Source: an uncultured Eubacteriales bacterium
GTDB lineage: Bacteria; Bacillota; Clostridia; Oscillospirales; Oscillospiraceae
NCBI GenBank assembly: GCA_900546485.1
Contig: URDK01000024.1
Location: 1-33,906, forward strand
Direction: 5' to 3'
Length of the DNA: 33,906 nt
A program made the position numbers and the translations under genes. Positions 24,086 to 30,735 of this stretch are shown in pieces. Each line of letters opens with the position of its first letter. The stretch's first letter is position 1. The notes below the pieces were generated by a model. The model was not told the origin of the DNA, ran no database searches, and saw nothing but the letters and a program-made list of their open reading frames with translations.

Positions 24086-24996
24086 AAAACGACAGACTTT
24101 CCCGCTGTCTCAGCGATATAGACGACAAGTACATCGACGAGGCCGCAGACTACAAAAAGAAAAGCCGCAAGCGCGGCGTATACTACCTTGCCGCCGCGCT
24201 TGCAGCCTGTATTCTGATTGTTGCCGCGGTACAGATACGACCGTCGGGCATCGCAGAGCCGGGGTTCGTCACCGAATCTCCGGCCGCCGCACCTGCGTCA
24301 TCTGCCGACGGTGTATTCATCCCGGCCATAGAGCTTCTGGAGCCCATGGATGGTGTCGCCATGGACATGATAGCCTGCGTCGTCTACGACAGCGCGGTCT
24401 ACACCCAGGGCGAGTGGCTCGACGACGCCTCCGCACTGCTGGGCGAATACCTGGGTCACGCGACGGGCAGCATCGACGAGTGGTCGGACGAATCCGAATA
24501 CGTCGAGTTCGCGGGCACCATGTCAGGAGAGCTTTACACCGTCGTCGGCTACGACCCCGACTTCCGCATCTGCTGTCTCTTTGACGACGGCTCAGCCATG
24601 CTGCTGGAGCGTTTGAACGGCATCACACTTGGCACCGGTGCCGACCTTTTCGACCAGCGCCTGCATCTGCCGGAGCACTGGGAAACCGTAACCTACCTCA
24701 CGCACGAGGACTGGAACAGCTCCGAATACGACTTCAGACAGCTCGGGCTTCCTGAGGACACGATCTCCGGCTTCCTCGACGAGCTCTGTGCCGGAGAATT
24801 CGTGTACACCTGGGAGACGAACCGGAGCATCTACGACAGCGATGTGCAGGGCCACCTGTACTTTTCAATGTCCGACGGCACCACGGTCGAGCTCCGGCTC
24901 ATTGAAGGCGGCTATGTGGGCTATCAGAACCTGGGCTGGTATTTCGTGAAAATGCCCGGCGAGCTATTTGACGCCGTGCTCGCAGCCTGTCAGTAA
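24082..24996 (+). CDS. Membrane-anchored protein coupled to the sigma factor, putative anti-sigma
   Basis: Protein of 304 aa with a short cytoplasmic N-terminus (~32 residues, rich in K, R and D), one membrane helix at ~35-52 (YLAAALAACILIVAAVQI) and a large external domain rich in Asp, Glu and aromatic residues. The topology and the ATGA overlap with the sigma gene suggest a signal-receiving anti-sigma factor, but I see no known zinc anti-sigma motif and the cytoplasmic part is short. The external domain is not recognised. GGAGG is 10 bases before the ATG. Its stop lies one base from the end of the convergent gene at 24998. Confidence 0.75.
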   Translation: MKNDRLSRCLSDIDDKYIDEAADYKKKSRKRGVYYLAAALAACILIVAAVQIRPSGIAEPGFVTESPAAAPASSADGVFIPAIELLEPMDGVAMDMIACVVYDSAVYTQGEWLDDASALLGEYLGHATGSIDEWSDESEYVEFAGTMSGELYTVVGYDPDFRICCLFDDGSAMLLERLNGITLGTGADLFDQRLHLPEHWETVTYLTHEDWNSSEYDFRQLGLPEDTISGFLDELCAGEFVYTWETNRSIYDSDVQGHLYFSMSDGTTVELRLIEGGYVGYQNLGWYFVKMPGELFDAVLAACQ

Positions 24997-24997
24997 A

Positions 24998-25825
24998 TCA
25001 GGTATTCTGCACCTTTTTCTTTCTTCTGAGCGTAAGCGCCGTCGTAAGAGGGCGCTTTTCGCTTTTGCACTCGAAAAAGGCCACGACTGAGAACACCACG
25101 GCGCCGACGAAGTTTACAAAGAGGTCCTCCATCGTGTCGTACAGTCCTATATCCAGGAAGCCGCCCAGTCCCAACGGAATATCGCCTGAGCCTGTTACAA
25201 GGATGACGTCCTGTATGTCCTTGACGGTTATTGAAATATTGCTGTTGGTCGGGTCCAGGCTGACGGACGAGATCTGGTTGACTATCGTATCCTTCTGCAT
25301 GTCAAGCAGGAATAGCTTATCGGCGGAGAGCTCAATAAACTCCCAGAGCACGCCGATGGTCATCGAAAAACAGAAGGCGGTTATCGCCAGGTAGCCCGGC
25401 GAGAGCTGCACCTTCACGTTGTCGCTGCGATTGAGCAGGTCTACGAGGGAAAAGCCCACGGCGGCCCAGAGAAAGCCCGAGGAGGTGTGCAGTATCGTAT
25501 CCCAGTTGGAGTACTTGATGAAGTAAGCCTGAAGCTCACCCAGTATCTCCGCTGCAAATACAAAAACGAAGATTATAACCTCGAGCGCGGTCGGGATGTC
25601 TATGTTCAGCTTATCCTCCACCAGCTGAGGCAGGGTATAGATGACAAGCACCAGCAGGCAGACGAAAGCGCTCTCAATATCGACGCGGAGGATACAGCGG
25701 ATGAGGATAAGTATCACGATGAAGCGCAGGACGATATAGGTCCAGAACGCGGCCGGCTCCTCCTTCCTCTTTCGGCGCAGGGCCTCGCGCTTGGACTCTC
25801 TGCCCTCAGAGAGCTTTTTCTTCAT
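24998..25825 (-). CDS. Multi-pass membrane protein, DUF2238/YjdF-like
   Basis: Integral membrane protein of 275 aa with a very basic N-terminus (~1-22) and about six hydrophobic segments (~27-47, 50-65, 80-98, ~113-130, ~147-163, ~240-255). The motifs WDTILHTSSGFLWA, GVLWEFIELSADKLF and DTMEDLFVNFVGA resemble the conserved blocks of the YjdF/DUF2238 family as I recall it, whose function is unknown. AAAGGGG lies 7 bases before the ATG. Its start overlaps the end of the TVP38-like gene by 20 bases, so the two are probably translated together. Confidence 0.75.
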   Translation of the reverse strand: MKKKLSEGRESKREALRRKRKEEPAAFWTYIVLRFIVILILIRCILRVDIESAFVCLLVLVIYTLPQLVEDKLNIDIPTALEVIIFVFVFAAEILGELQAYFIKYSNWDTILHTSSGFLWAAVGFSLVDLLNRSDNVKVQLSPGYLAITAFCFSMTIGVLWEFIELSADKLFLLDMQKDTIVNQISSVSLDPTNSNISITVKDIQDVILVTGSGDIPLGLGGFLDIGLYDTMEDLFVNFVGAVVFSVVAFFECKSEKRPLTTALTLRRKKKVQNT

Positions 25826-26474
25826 TTTGCTTCCCCTTTCTCTTTTTCCTGAGCCTCAACACAAACCAGGCCGCAGCTATGCAAGCCAGGTCCACCCCCA
25901 GGCATATCATGACCGGCGTGCTCGTCGGGTCGAGGTCATTGCCAAGCACAGTGTAGAGCACCATCGTCGGAAGTATTCCAATAAAGCTGCTGGCCAGGTA
26001 CTGCCAGAAATTCATCCCCAGCGCGCCGAAAAACAGGCCAAGAATGTCGTTAGACAGGTTGGTCACGCGCAAAACAAGCGAGACGAGGAAGAGATTGTCG
26101 CGGTTGTCCTCGTATACCTCGCCCAGGCGTTTATACTTATTCAGCAGCTTGCGCGCCGCGTCGCCGCCCGAGGCTCGTCCGGTGAAATACGGCACGCTTA
26201 TGCAGATGACGGAACCGAGAGCATTCACGATGAGCGATAGCGGCGGTTCGAATACGATACCCACCGCTGTGGCCACGACGCCGTAGAGCACGAACACCGT
26301 CTGGCTCTTTACCGCATATGCAGCGAGCGCGACCAGAACGGCGACAAAGGTGTTCTTCGGCGCATAGCTGGTAAGCATTTCGACCGTAACGCCGTCGCCC
26401 GCGAGCATCAGGACAGCAGCTCCGGCCACGAGACAGAGCATTATTATGATGGGAATGTACTTTTTGAGCTTCAT
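25806..26474 (-). CDS. TVP38/TMEM64 family membrane protein
   Basis: A 222-aa polytopic protein of the TVP38/TMEM64 (DedA-related, SNARE-associated) family, now linked to lipid scrambling or transport. It has an N-terminal helix (~6-25), a conserved AVKSQTVFVLYGVVATAVGIVFEPPLSLIVNALGS-type region (~54-88), FTGRASGGD, and LRVTNLSNDILGLFFGALGMNFWQY followed by a GILPTM..YTVLG segment. The C-terminus is basic. The ribosome site is weak (GGGTG 6 bases before the ATG). A promoter with near-consensus -10 precedes it, and it overlaps the downstream membrane gene. Confidence 0.87.
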   Translation of the reverse strand: MKLKKYIPIIIMLCLVAGAAVLMLAGDGVTVEMLTSYAPKNTFVAVLVALAAYAVKSQTVFVLYGVVATAVGIVFEPPLSLIVNALGSVICISVPYFTGRASGGDAARKLLNKYKRLGEVYEDNRDNLFLVSLVLRVTNLSNDILGLFFGALGMNFWQYLASSFIGILPTMVLYTVLGNDLDPTSTPVMICLGVDLACIAAAWFVLRLRKKRKGKQNEEKAL

Positions 26475-26501
26475 TCAACGCACCCATACAACGTTTTTTA
26501 T

Positions 26502-26530
26502 ATTTTAACAGAAGCCGGGAAATAATGCAA
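26502..26530 (-). promoter_or_regulatory. Promoter of the TVP38-like/membrane-protein unit
   Basis: On the minus strand TTGCAT (26525-26530) and TAAAAT (26502-26507) are separated by 17 bp, 28 bases upstream of the TVP38-like start. Confidence 0.65.
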
Positions 26531-26622
26531 CACGCGGCGGAGTATGTGGCCGTTTTCGTGCATGTCGATGTTTTTATTCGGCATTTCAGCTATTTTCAGG
26601 GCCGGAAGGAAAACTATTCGTC

Positions 26623-26668
26623 CAAAAGATAAAACAAACCTGCGCATAGTCAGCAACTACACGCAGGT
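26623..26668 (-). terminator. Terminator of the tRNA operon
   Basis: On the minus strand ACCTGCG (26662-26668) pairs with CGCAGGT (26638-26644), with an inner TAGT/ACTA pairing, and is followed by TTGTTTTATCTTTT. It begins 12 bases after the tRNA-Cys CCA end. Confidence 0.82.
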
Positions 26669-26679
26669 CTTGTCATCTT

Positions 26680-26754
26680 TGGAGGCGCCATCCGGATTTG
26701 AACCGGAGAATCGGGGATTTGCAGTCCCCTGCCTTACCACTTGGCTATGGCGCC
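26680..26754 (-). tRNA. tRNA-Cys (GCA)
   Basis: A 75-nt cloverleaf: acceptor GGCGCCA/TGGCGCC, U73 discriminator typical of tRNA-Cys, anticodon loop with GCA, T-loop GGTTCAAATCC, and encoded CCA at 26680-26682. Last gene of the four-tRNA array. Confidence 0.96.
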
Positions 26755-26770
26755 AGGTATTTTATTATGG

Positions 26771-26803
26771 GTTCCGGCGAAACTATTAAAGTCTCGCCGG
26801 AAC
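26771..26803 (-). other. Perfect 10-bp hairpin between tRNA-Gly and tRNA-Cys
   Basis: GTTCCGGCGA (26771-26780) and TCGCCGGAAC (26794-26803) pair perfectly around a 13-nt loop. It fills most of the 50-base spacer. The following minus-strand sequence has no T-run, so full termination is unlikely; a processing signal or partial attenuator fits better. Confidence 0.6.
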
Positions 26804-26804
26804 T

Positions 26805-26880
26805 TGGAGCGGGCAACGAGGCTCGAACTCGCTACCTCCACCTTGGCAAGGTGGCGCTCTACCGGATGAGCTATGCCCGC
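26805..26880 (-). tRNA. tRNA-Gly (GCC)
   Basis: A 76-nt cloverleaf: acceptor GCGGGCA/TGCCCGC, anticodon stem CCTTG region with loop containing GCC, T-loop GTTCGAGCC, and encoded CCA at 26805-26807. Only three bases separate it from tRNA-Phe, so the precursor must be cut by tRNA processing enzymes. Confidence 0.96.
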
Positions 26881-26883
26881 AAA

Positions 26884-26959
<76 letters not shown>

Positions 26960-26989
26960 ATATTTTGTTACCGCCGCCGAAAGGATTGC

Positions 26990-27066
26990 TGGTGGGAACA
27001 ACTGGACTCGAACCAGTGACCCCTTGCTTGTAAGGCAAGTGCTCTAACCGGCTGAGCTATGCTCCC
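26990..27066 (-). tRNA. tRNA-Val (TAC)
   Basis: A 77-nt cloverleaf: acceptor GGGAGCA/TGTTCCC, anticodon stem CTTGC/GCAAG with loop CTTACAA (anticodon UAC), T-loop GTTCGAGTC, and encoded CCA at 26990-26992. First gene of the array, 18 bases after the promoter -10. Confidence 0.96.
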
Positions 27067-27083
27067 GGATAAGCGGCTTTGTC

Positions 27084-27112
27084 ATTATACTAAACACCCC
27101 CTCTATTGTCAA
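27084..27112 (-). promoter_or_regulatory. Consensus promoter of the tRNA array
   Basis: On the minus strand TTGACA (27107-27112) and TATAAT (27084-27089) are both perfect, with 17 bp between them and a GGGGG run inside the spacer. The -35 lies only 8 bases beyond the hslO stop codon. Confidence 0.93.
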
Positions 27113-27120
27113 TATCTTTT

Positions 27121-27999
27121 TCAAAAATTTTTTCCCTTTGCTATTTCTCTCAATTCTTCGGGCGAAAAACTGTAAACCTTGTCGCAAAACTGACAACTGA
27201 CCTCGGTATTCTCGCCTGTGGCGGCCATATCCTCCAGCTCCTCCGCGCCACAGCTCTCCAGCGCCGCAGCAACGCGCTCACGGCTGCACGAGCAGCGATA
27301 CTCCACCGGCACACGCATGACGGTGTCATACTCCATGCCCTTGAGCACCTGTGCAGGCACGGCGTCCAGACCGTCCTCGTCGAGCACGGTAGTCAGCTGA
27401 TCCATTACAAAGATATTGTCCTCCAGCTTCGTTATGAGCTCCTCCGGCGCGCCGGGCATGAGCTGCACTATGAAGCCGCCCGCCGCCTTTATAGTCCTGT
27501 CCGTGTCCACCAGGACGCCCAGGCCCACCGCGGAGGGTATCTGCTCGCTTTCGACCATGTACTGGGCCAGGTCCTCGGCTATCTCGCCCGTCACGAGCTC
27601 CGTGGAGCCCACGTACGGCTCCTTGAGCCCTATGTCGCGGCTCACCGTCAGCATGCCGTTGGTGCCGACAAGGCCGCCCACATCCAGCTTGCCGTCCTTC
27701 CTGAGCGGCAGGTCGGCGTGGGGCTCCGTCACATAGCCGCGGACATTGCCGTTGCAGTCAGACACGGCGATGACGCTACCAACAGGGCCGCCGCCGTTGA
27801 CACGTATGGTCAGCGAGGCGTCCTCCTCCTTCATCAGCTCGCCGAGCATGGAGGCGCCGCAGAGCGTCCTGCCCAGCGCGGCCGATGCCGTGGGCGAAAG
27901 GTCGTGTATTTCCCGGGCACGCTCCACCGTATTCCTCGCGCTCACAGCGGATATCTTCACAAAACCGTCCTTAGTAACGGCCCTTATAATCTCATCCAT
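27121..27999 (-). CDS. hslO: Redox-regulated chaperone Hsp33
   Basis: Cytoplasmic chaperone of 292 aa, activated when oxidation releases zinc from its C-terminal cysteines and then holding unfolding proteins. The four zinc cysteines are Cys236 and Cys238 (RCSCSRER) and Cys269 and Cys272 (SCQFC). The N-terminal domain carries the family pattern SPTASAALGRTL, GELMKEE and GGGPVGSVIAVSD..GNVRGYV. The ribosome site GGAG lies 12 bases upstream within the end of the methyltransferase gene, 7 bases away; the two are in one unit. An oxidative-stress chaperone is expected in an anaerobe exposed to oxygen. Confidence 0.95.
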   Translation of the reverse strand: MDEIIRAVTKDGFVKISAVSARNTVERAREIHDLSPTASAALGRTLCGASMLGELMKEEDASLTIRVNGGGPVGSVIAVSDCNGNVRGYVTEPHADLPLRKDGKLDVGGLVGTNGMLTVSRDIGLKEPYVGSTELVTGEIAEDLAQYMVESEQIPSAVGLGVLVDTDRTIKAAGGFIVQLMPGAPEELITKLEDNIFVMDQLTTVLDEDGLDAVPAQVLKGMEYDTVMRVPVEYRCSCSRERVAAALESCGAEELEDMAATGENTEVSCQFCDKVYSFSPEELREIAKGKNF

Positions 28000-28006
28000 C
28001 TTAAAG

Positions 28007-28735
28007 TCAATCTCCTCTCACAGCAGTGAAAAAGACGCGCTCCGCGCCGCCCATCGGACCATCCGTGCGCGTTTCGACACTCACGAATCCGGCCTGCCTC
28101 AGCAGCGAGGCGACAGCCTCCGGCTCGTGGGCGTATTCTATGTGCTCCTCCGTCTCGCGCCGCCAGACGCGGCCCTCACGGGAAAAAATGTCCATGCCGT
28201 AATACAGCGCCCCGTCCTCAAAGCGGCCGCGCCAGACGCAGAAGAGGTCCTCCCTCTCGTCCACCGAGACGCTGCCGTCCATCCCGCGCAGAAACTCCGG
28301 CGTCCGCAAATCGAACACCAGCAGCCCGCCAGGGCGGACAAAGAGATGCAGCCTCCGGAAAACCTCCGGCAAGTCCGAAAACGGGACATAACTCAGACTG
28401 TCGAGCGAGGAATATGCCGCGTCCACTGTGCCGTAGAGGTCGAGCTCCTGCGCACTCTGGTTGATAAAGAGGGGCATTTTGCCCGCAGAAAGCGCGGACG
28501 CCTTATCACGCGCGGACATAAGCATGTCCGCGGAGGCGTCCGCCGCTATCATATCATAGCCCCGCTCCGCCATAAGGCAGGCAAGCGTGCCCGTGCCGCA
28601 GCACAAATCGAGCAGCAGCTTTGTCTCGCCGCCATGCGCGGCGAACAGGCGCTCATAGTAGTCCGCAAAGGCCTCATACGGCACGTCGCGCGTCAGCTCG
28701 TCATACCGCCCGGCTAGGGCCGAATACGCCGTCAT
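28007..28735 (-). CDS. Class I SAM-dependent methyltransferase
   Basis: Rossmann-fold methyltransferase of 242 aa. Motif I is LLLDLCCGTGTLA (40-52), followed by the motif II acidic region MIAADASADMLMSARDK (~62-78) and a post-motif strand GGLLVFDLRTPEFL. The N-terminal YSALAGRYDELTRDVPYEAFADYYE pattern is common in small-molecule methyltransferases of Firmicutes. The substrate is unknown. Its start overlaps the end of the yerC-like gene by 4 bases (ATGA), and hslO follows 7 bases after the stop. Confidence 0.9.
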   Translation of the reverse strand: MTAYSALAGRYDELTRDVPYEAFADYYERLFAAHGGETKLLLDLCCGTGTLACLMAERGYDMIAADASADMLMSARDKASALSAGKMPLFINQSAQELDLYGTVDAAYSSLDSLSYVPFSDLPEVFRRLHLFVRPGGLLVFDLRTPEFLRGMDGSVSVDEREDLFCVWRGRFEDGALYYGMDIFSREGRVWRRETEEHIEYAHEPEAVASLLRQAGFVSVETRTDGPMGGAERVFFTAVRGD

Positions 28736-29040
28736 TTGATTTGCAGCTTTCCTTCGGCCTTGAGGCGCTCAAAGGCTACGGAGTAGCCGTCTGAGCCGTA
28801 CTGCAGGCTGCGGTTCACGCGCGAGATGGTCGCACTCGAAGCCCCGGTGCGCTCCAGGATGTCGTTATATATCATACCCTGGCTGAGATACACCGCAACC
28901 TGATAGCGCTGCTCCATGGCCTGGAGCTCAGTCACTGTGCACAGGTCGTCAAAAAATCGCTTGCACTCGTCAACGGTCTTGAGCGTCAAAATGGCCTCAT
29001 ACATTTCGTCGCTCCTGGGTTTTTTGTTCTGTTTATTCAT
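28732..29040 (-). CDS. YerC/YecD-type TrpR-like DNA-binding protein
   Basis: A 102-aa protein of the TrpR-related YerC/YecD family, common and mostly uncharacterised in Firmicutes. The recognition helix-turn-helix is in the stretch QGMIYNDILERTGASSATISRVNRSL (~54-79), preceded by DECKRFFDDLCTVTELQAMEQRYQVAVYL (~24-52), the dimerising helices. The ATG at 29040 is chosen because it gives the family N-terminus and GAGGTG is 4 bases upstream; the frame stays open further upstream without resemblance to anything. It overlaps the methyltransferase start by 4 bases and has its own promoter. Confidence 0.9.
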   Translation of the reverse strand: MNKQNKKPRSDEMYEAILTLKTVDECKRFFDDLCTVTELQAMEQRYQVAVYLSQGMIYNDILERTGASSATISRVNRSLQYGSDGYSVAFERLKAEGKLQIK

Positions 29041-29081
29041 ACAGCACCTCACACATGCTTCATTTGCTATATTGCTTTCAT

Positions 29082-29110
29082 ATTTTATAACCTTAACGCG
29101 TAAAAGTAAA
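29082..29110 (-). promoter_or_regulatory. Promoter of the yerC-methyltransferase-hslO unit
   Basis: On the minus strand TTTACT (29105-29110) and TAAAAT (29082-29087) are 17 bp apart, 41 bases before the yerC-like start. The -35 is weak. Confidence 0.55.
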
Positions 29111-29167
29111 GAGGCTTTACAATGATTTGACGAAAAATTCATAATTTGCCCGCGCGAAAGATTTTTA

Positions 29168-29196
29168 TTGTCACGGGGGCGCTTTTGATATAAAAT
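29168..29196 (+). promoter_or_regulatory. Promoter of the nfeD-SPFH unit
   Basis: TTGTCA (29168-29173) and TAAAAT (29191-29196) are separated by 17 bp, 45 bases before the nfeD start. It faces away from the yerC promoter at 29082-29110. Confidence 0.7.
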
Positions 29197-29241
29197 GAAT
29201 TTGAATAAAGCGCGCATACTCTGAAAGGAGGTTAACGCCTT

Positions 29242-29700
29242 ATGCTGGACTTCATCGTCAACAACATGAGTATCGTCTGGGTCATTATAATGATCGTGTT
29301 TCTTGCAGTCGAGGCGGCAACCGCAGGGCTGACCTGCATCTGGTTTGCCATAGGCTCTCTGGCCGCGCTGATAGCGGCGCTTTTCGACGCGCAGATATGG
29401 CTGCAAATCGTATGGTTCCTGGTCATTTCCTTTGTGACCTTGTATTTCACCCGCCCGCTCGTCAAAAAATATGTGAACTCCCGCAGCCAGCCCACCAATG
29501 CCGACATGGTCATCGGCAAGGAGGCACTCGTCACCGAGGACATAGACAATGTCGAGGCAACCGGCGCGGTATCAGTCGGCGGAAAGGTATGGACAGCGTG
29601 CTCGGACACGGGCGTGTCAATAAAATCCGGCACCGTTGTAAACGTCCTGCGCATTGAGGGCGTAAAACTCATCGTAGAGCCCACTCTCCCACGGCAATAA
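29242..29700 (+). CDS. NfeD-family membrane protein
   Basis: A 152-aa NfeD-like protein of the short type: three hydrophobic segments at ~9-30, ~34-48 and ~52-68, then an OB-fold-like soluble domain (~85-150) with VIGKEALVTEDIDN and GAVSVGGKVWTA, ending in RIEGVKLIVEP. NfeD proteins are usually encoded beside SPFH/stomatin proteins and help organise membrane microdomains. Here the SPFH gene starts 33 bases downstream. AAAGGAGG lies 10 bases before the ATG. Confidence 0.9.
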   Translation: MLDFIVNNMSIVWVIIMIVFLAVEAATAGLTCIWFAIGSLAALIAALFDAQIWLQIVWFLVISFVTLYFTRPLVKKYVNSRSQPTNADMVIGKEALVTEDIDNVEATGAVSVGGKVWTACSDTGVSIKSGTVVNVLRIEGVKLIVEPTLPRQ

Positions 29701-29733
29701 GCTCTTAAAGCTCAAAAAAGAGGAGGAGTATCC

Positions 29734-30657
29734 ATGCTGCCCTACATCATTATCGGTATCGTCGCGCTCATTATCATCATCATTCTGGTACGCTGCATCC
29801 GCGTCGTACAGCAGGCCAAGGCCTACGTCATCGAGCGGCTCGGCGCGTACAAGACCACCTGGAACGTCGGTCTGCATTTCAAGCTGCCCTTCATCGAGCG
29901 CGTGGCCAAGGTCGTCTCGCTCAAGGAGCAGGTCGCGGACTTCCCGCCCCAGCCCGTCATCACCGAGGACAACGTCACGATGCAGATAGACACGGTCGTC
30001 TATTTCCAGATCACCGACCCCAAGCTCTACACCTACGGCATTGAGCGCCCCATCGTCGCCATCGAGAATCTCTCGGCCACCACACTGCGAAATATCATCG
30101 GCGACCTTGAGCTGGACCAGTGTCTCACGAGCCGCGATGTCATCAACACCAAGATGCGCGCCATTCTTGACGAGGCCACCGACCCCTGGGGCATCAAGGT
30201 GAACCGCGTCGAGCTCAAAAACATCCTTCCCCCGCGCGAGATACAAAACGCGATGGAGAAGCAGATGAAGGCCGAGCGCGAGCGCCGCGAGGCCATACTC
30301 CGCGCCGAAGGCGAGAAGAAGTCCGCCATTCTCACCGCCGAGGGCGAGAAGGAAGCGGCCATACTCCGCGCCGATGCGAAGAAGCAGGCCCAGATACTCG
30401 AGGCACAGGGCGAAGCCGAGGCCATCCTCACCGTCCAGAAAGCCACTGCCGAGGGCATCAAGCTCATCAACGAGTCCGCGCCGACCGATCCGGTCATCAA
30501 GATCAAGGCTCTCGAGGCTTTCACCGCCGCCGCCAACGGCCGTGCGACGAAGATCATCATTCCCTCCGAGATACAGGGCCTTGCCGGTCTCGCAGAAGGC
30601 ATAGTCGAGTCCGTCAAAGCGCCCGAGAAGCCCGCTCCCAGTCCGGCCGCCAAATAA
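29734..30657 (+). CDS. SPFH/stomatin-like membrane protein (QmcA type)
   Basis: A 307-aa prohibitin-homology protein expected to form large rings on the membrane. It has one N-terminal membrane helix (~2-21), then the SPFH domain (~22-180) with GLHFKLPFIERV, DFPPQPVITEDNVTMQIDTVVYF, LRNIIGDLELD and GIKVNRVELKNI. A long charged coiled coil follows (~170-235), with repeats of RAEGEKKSAIL, TAEGEKEAAIL and RADAKKQAQIL, and a proline-rich C-terminus. GGAGGAG is 5 bases before the ATG. Paired with the NfeD-like gene upstream; the partnership is well known in bacteria. Confidence 0.92.
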   Translation: MLPYIIIGIVALIIIIILVRCIRVVQQAKAYVIERLGAYKTTWNVGLHFKLPFIERVAKVVSLKEQVADFPPQPVITEDNVTMQIDTVVYFQITDPKLYTYGIERPIVAIENLSATTLRNIIGDLELDQCLTSRDVINTKMRAILDEATDPWGIKVNRVELKNILPPREIQNAMEKQMKAERERREAILRAEGEKKSAILTAEGEKEAAILRADAKKQAQILEAQGEAEAILTVQKATAEGIKLINESAPTDPVIKIKALEAFTAAANGRATKIIIPSEIQGLAGLAEGIVESVKAPEKPAPSPAAK

Positions 30658-30690
30658 GCGCCGGTTTTACAAAACAAATAAAAACTATCA

Positions 30691-30717
30691 GCGCCGGTGC
30701 GGTTTACGTACCGGCGC
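30691..30717 (+). other. GC-rich hairpin between SPFH and hexokinase genes
   Basis: GCGCCGGTGCG (30691-30701) pairs with CGTACCGGCGC (30707-30717), with one G-U pair and a 5-nt loop. No T-run follows, and it ends about 7 bases before the hexokinase ribosome site, so it may limit readthrough or translation rather than terminate fully. Confidence 0.6.
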
Positions 30718-30735
30718 AGCGTTGGGGTGACACAA

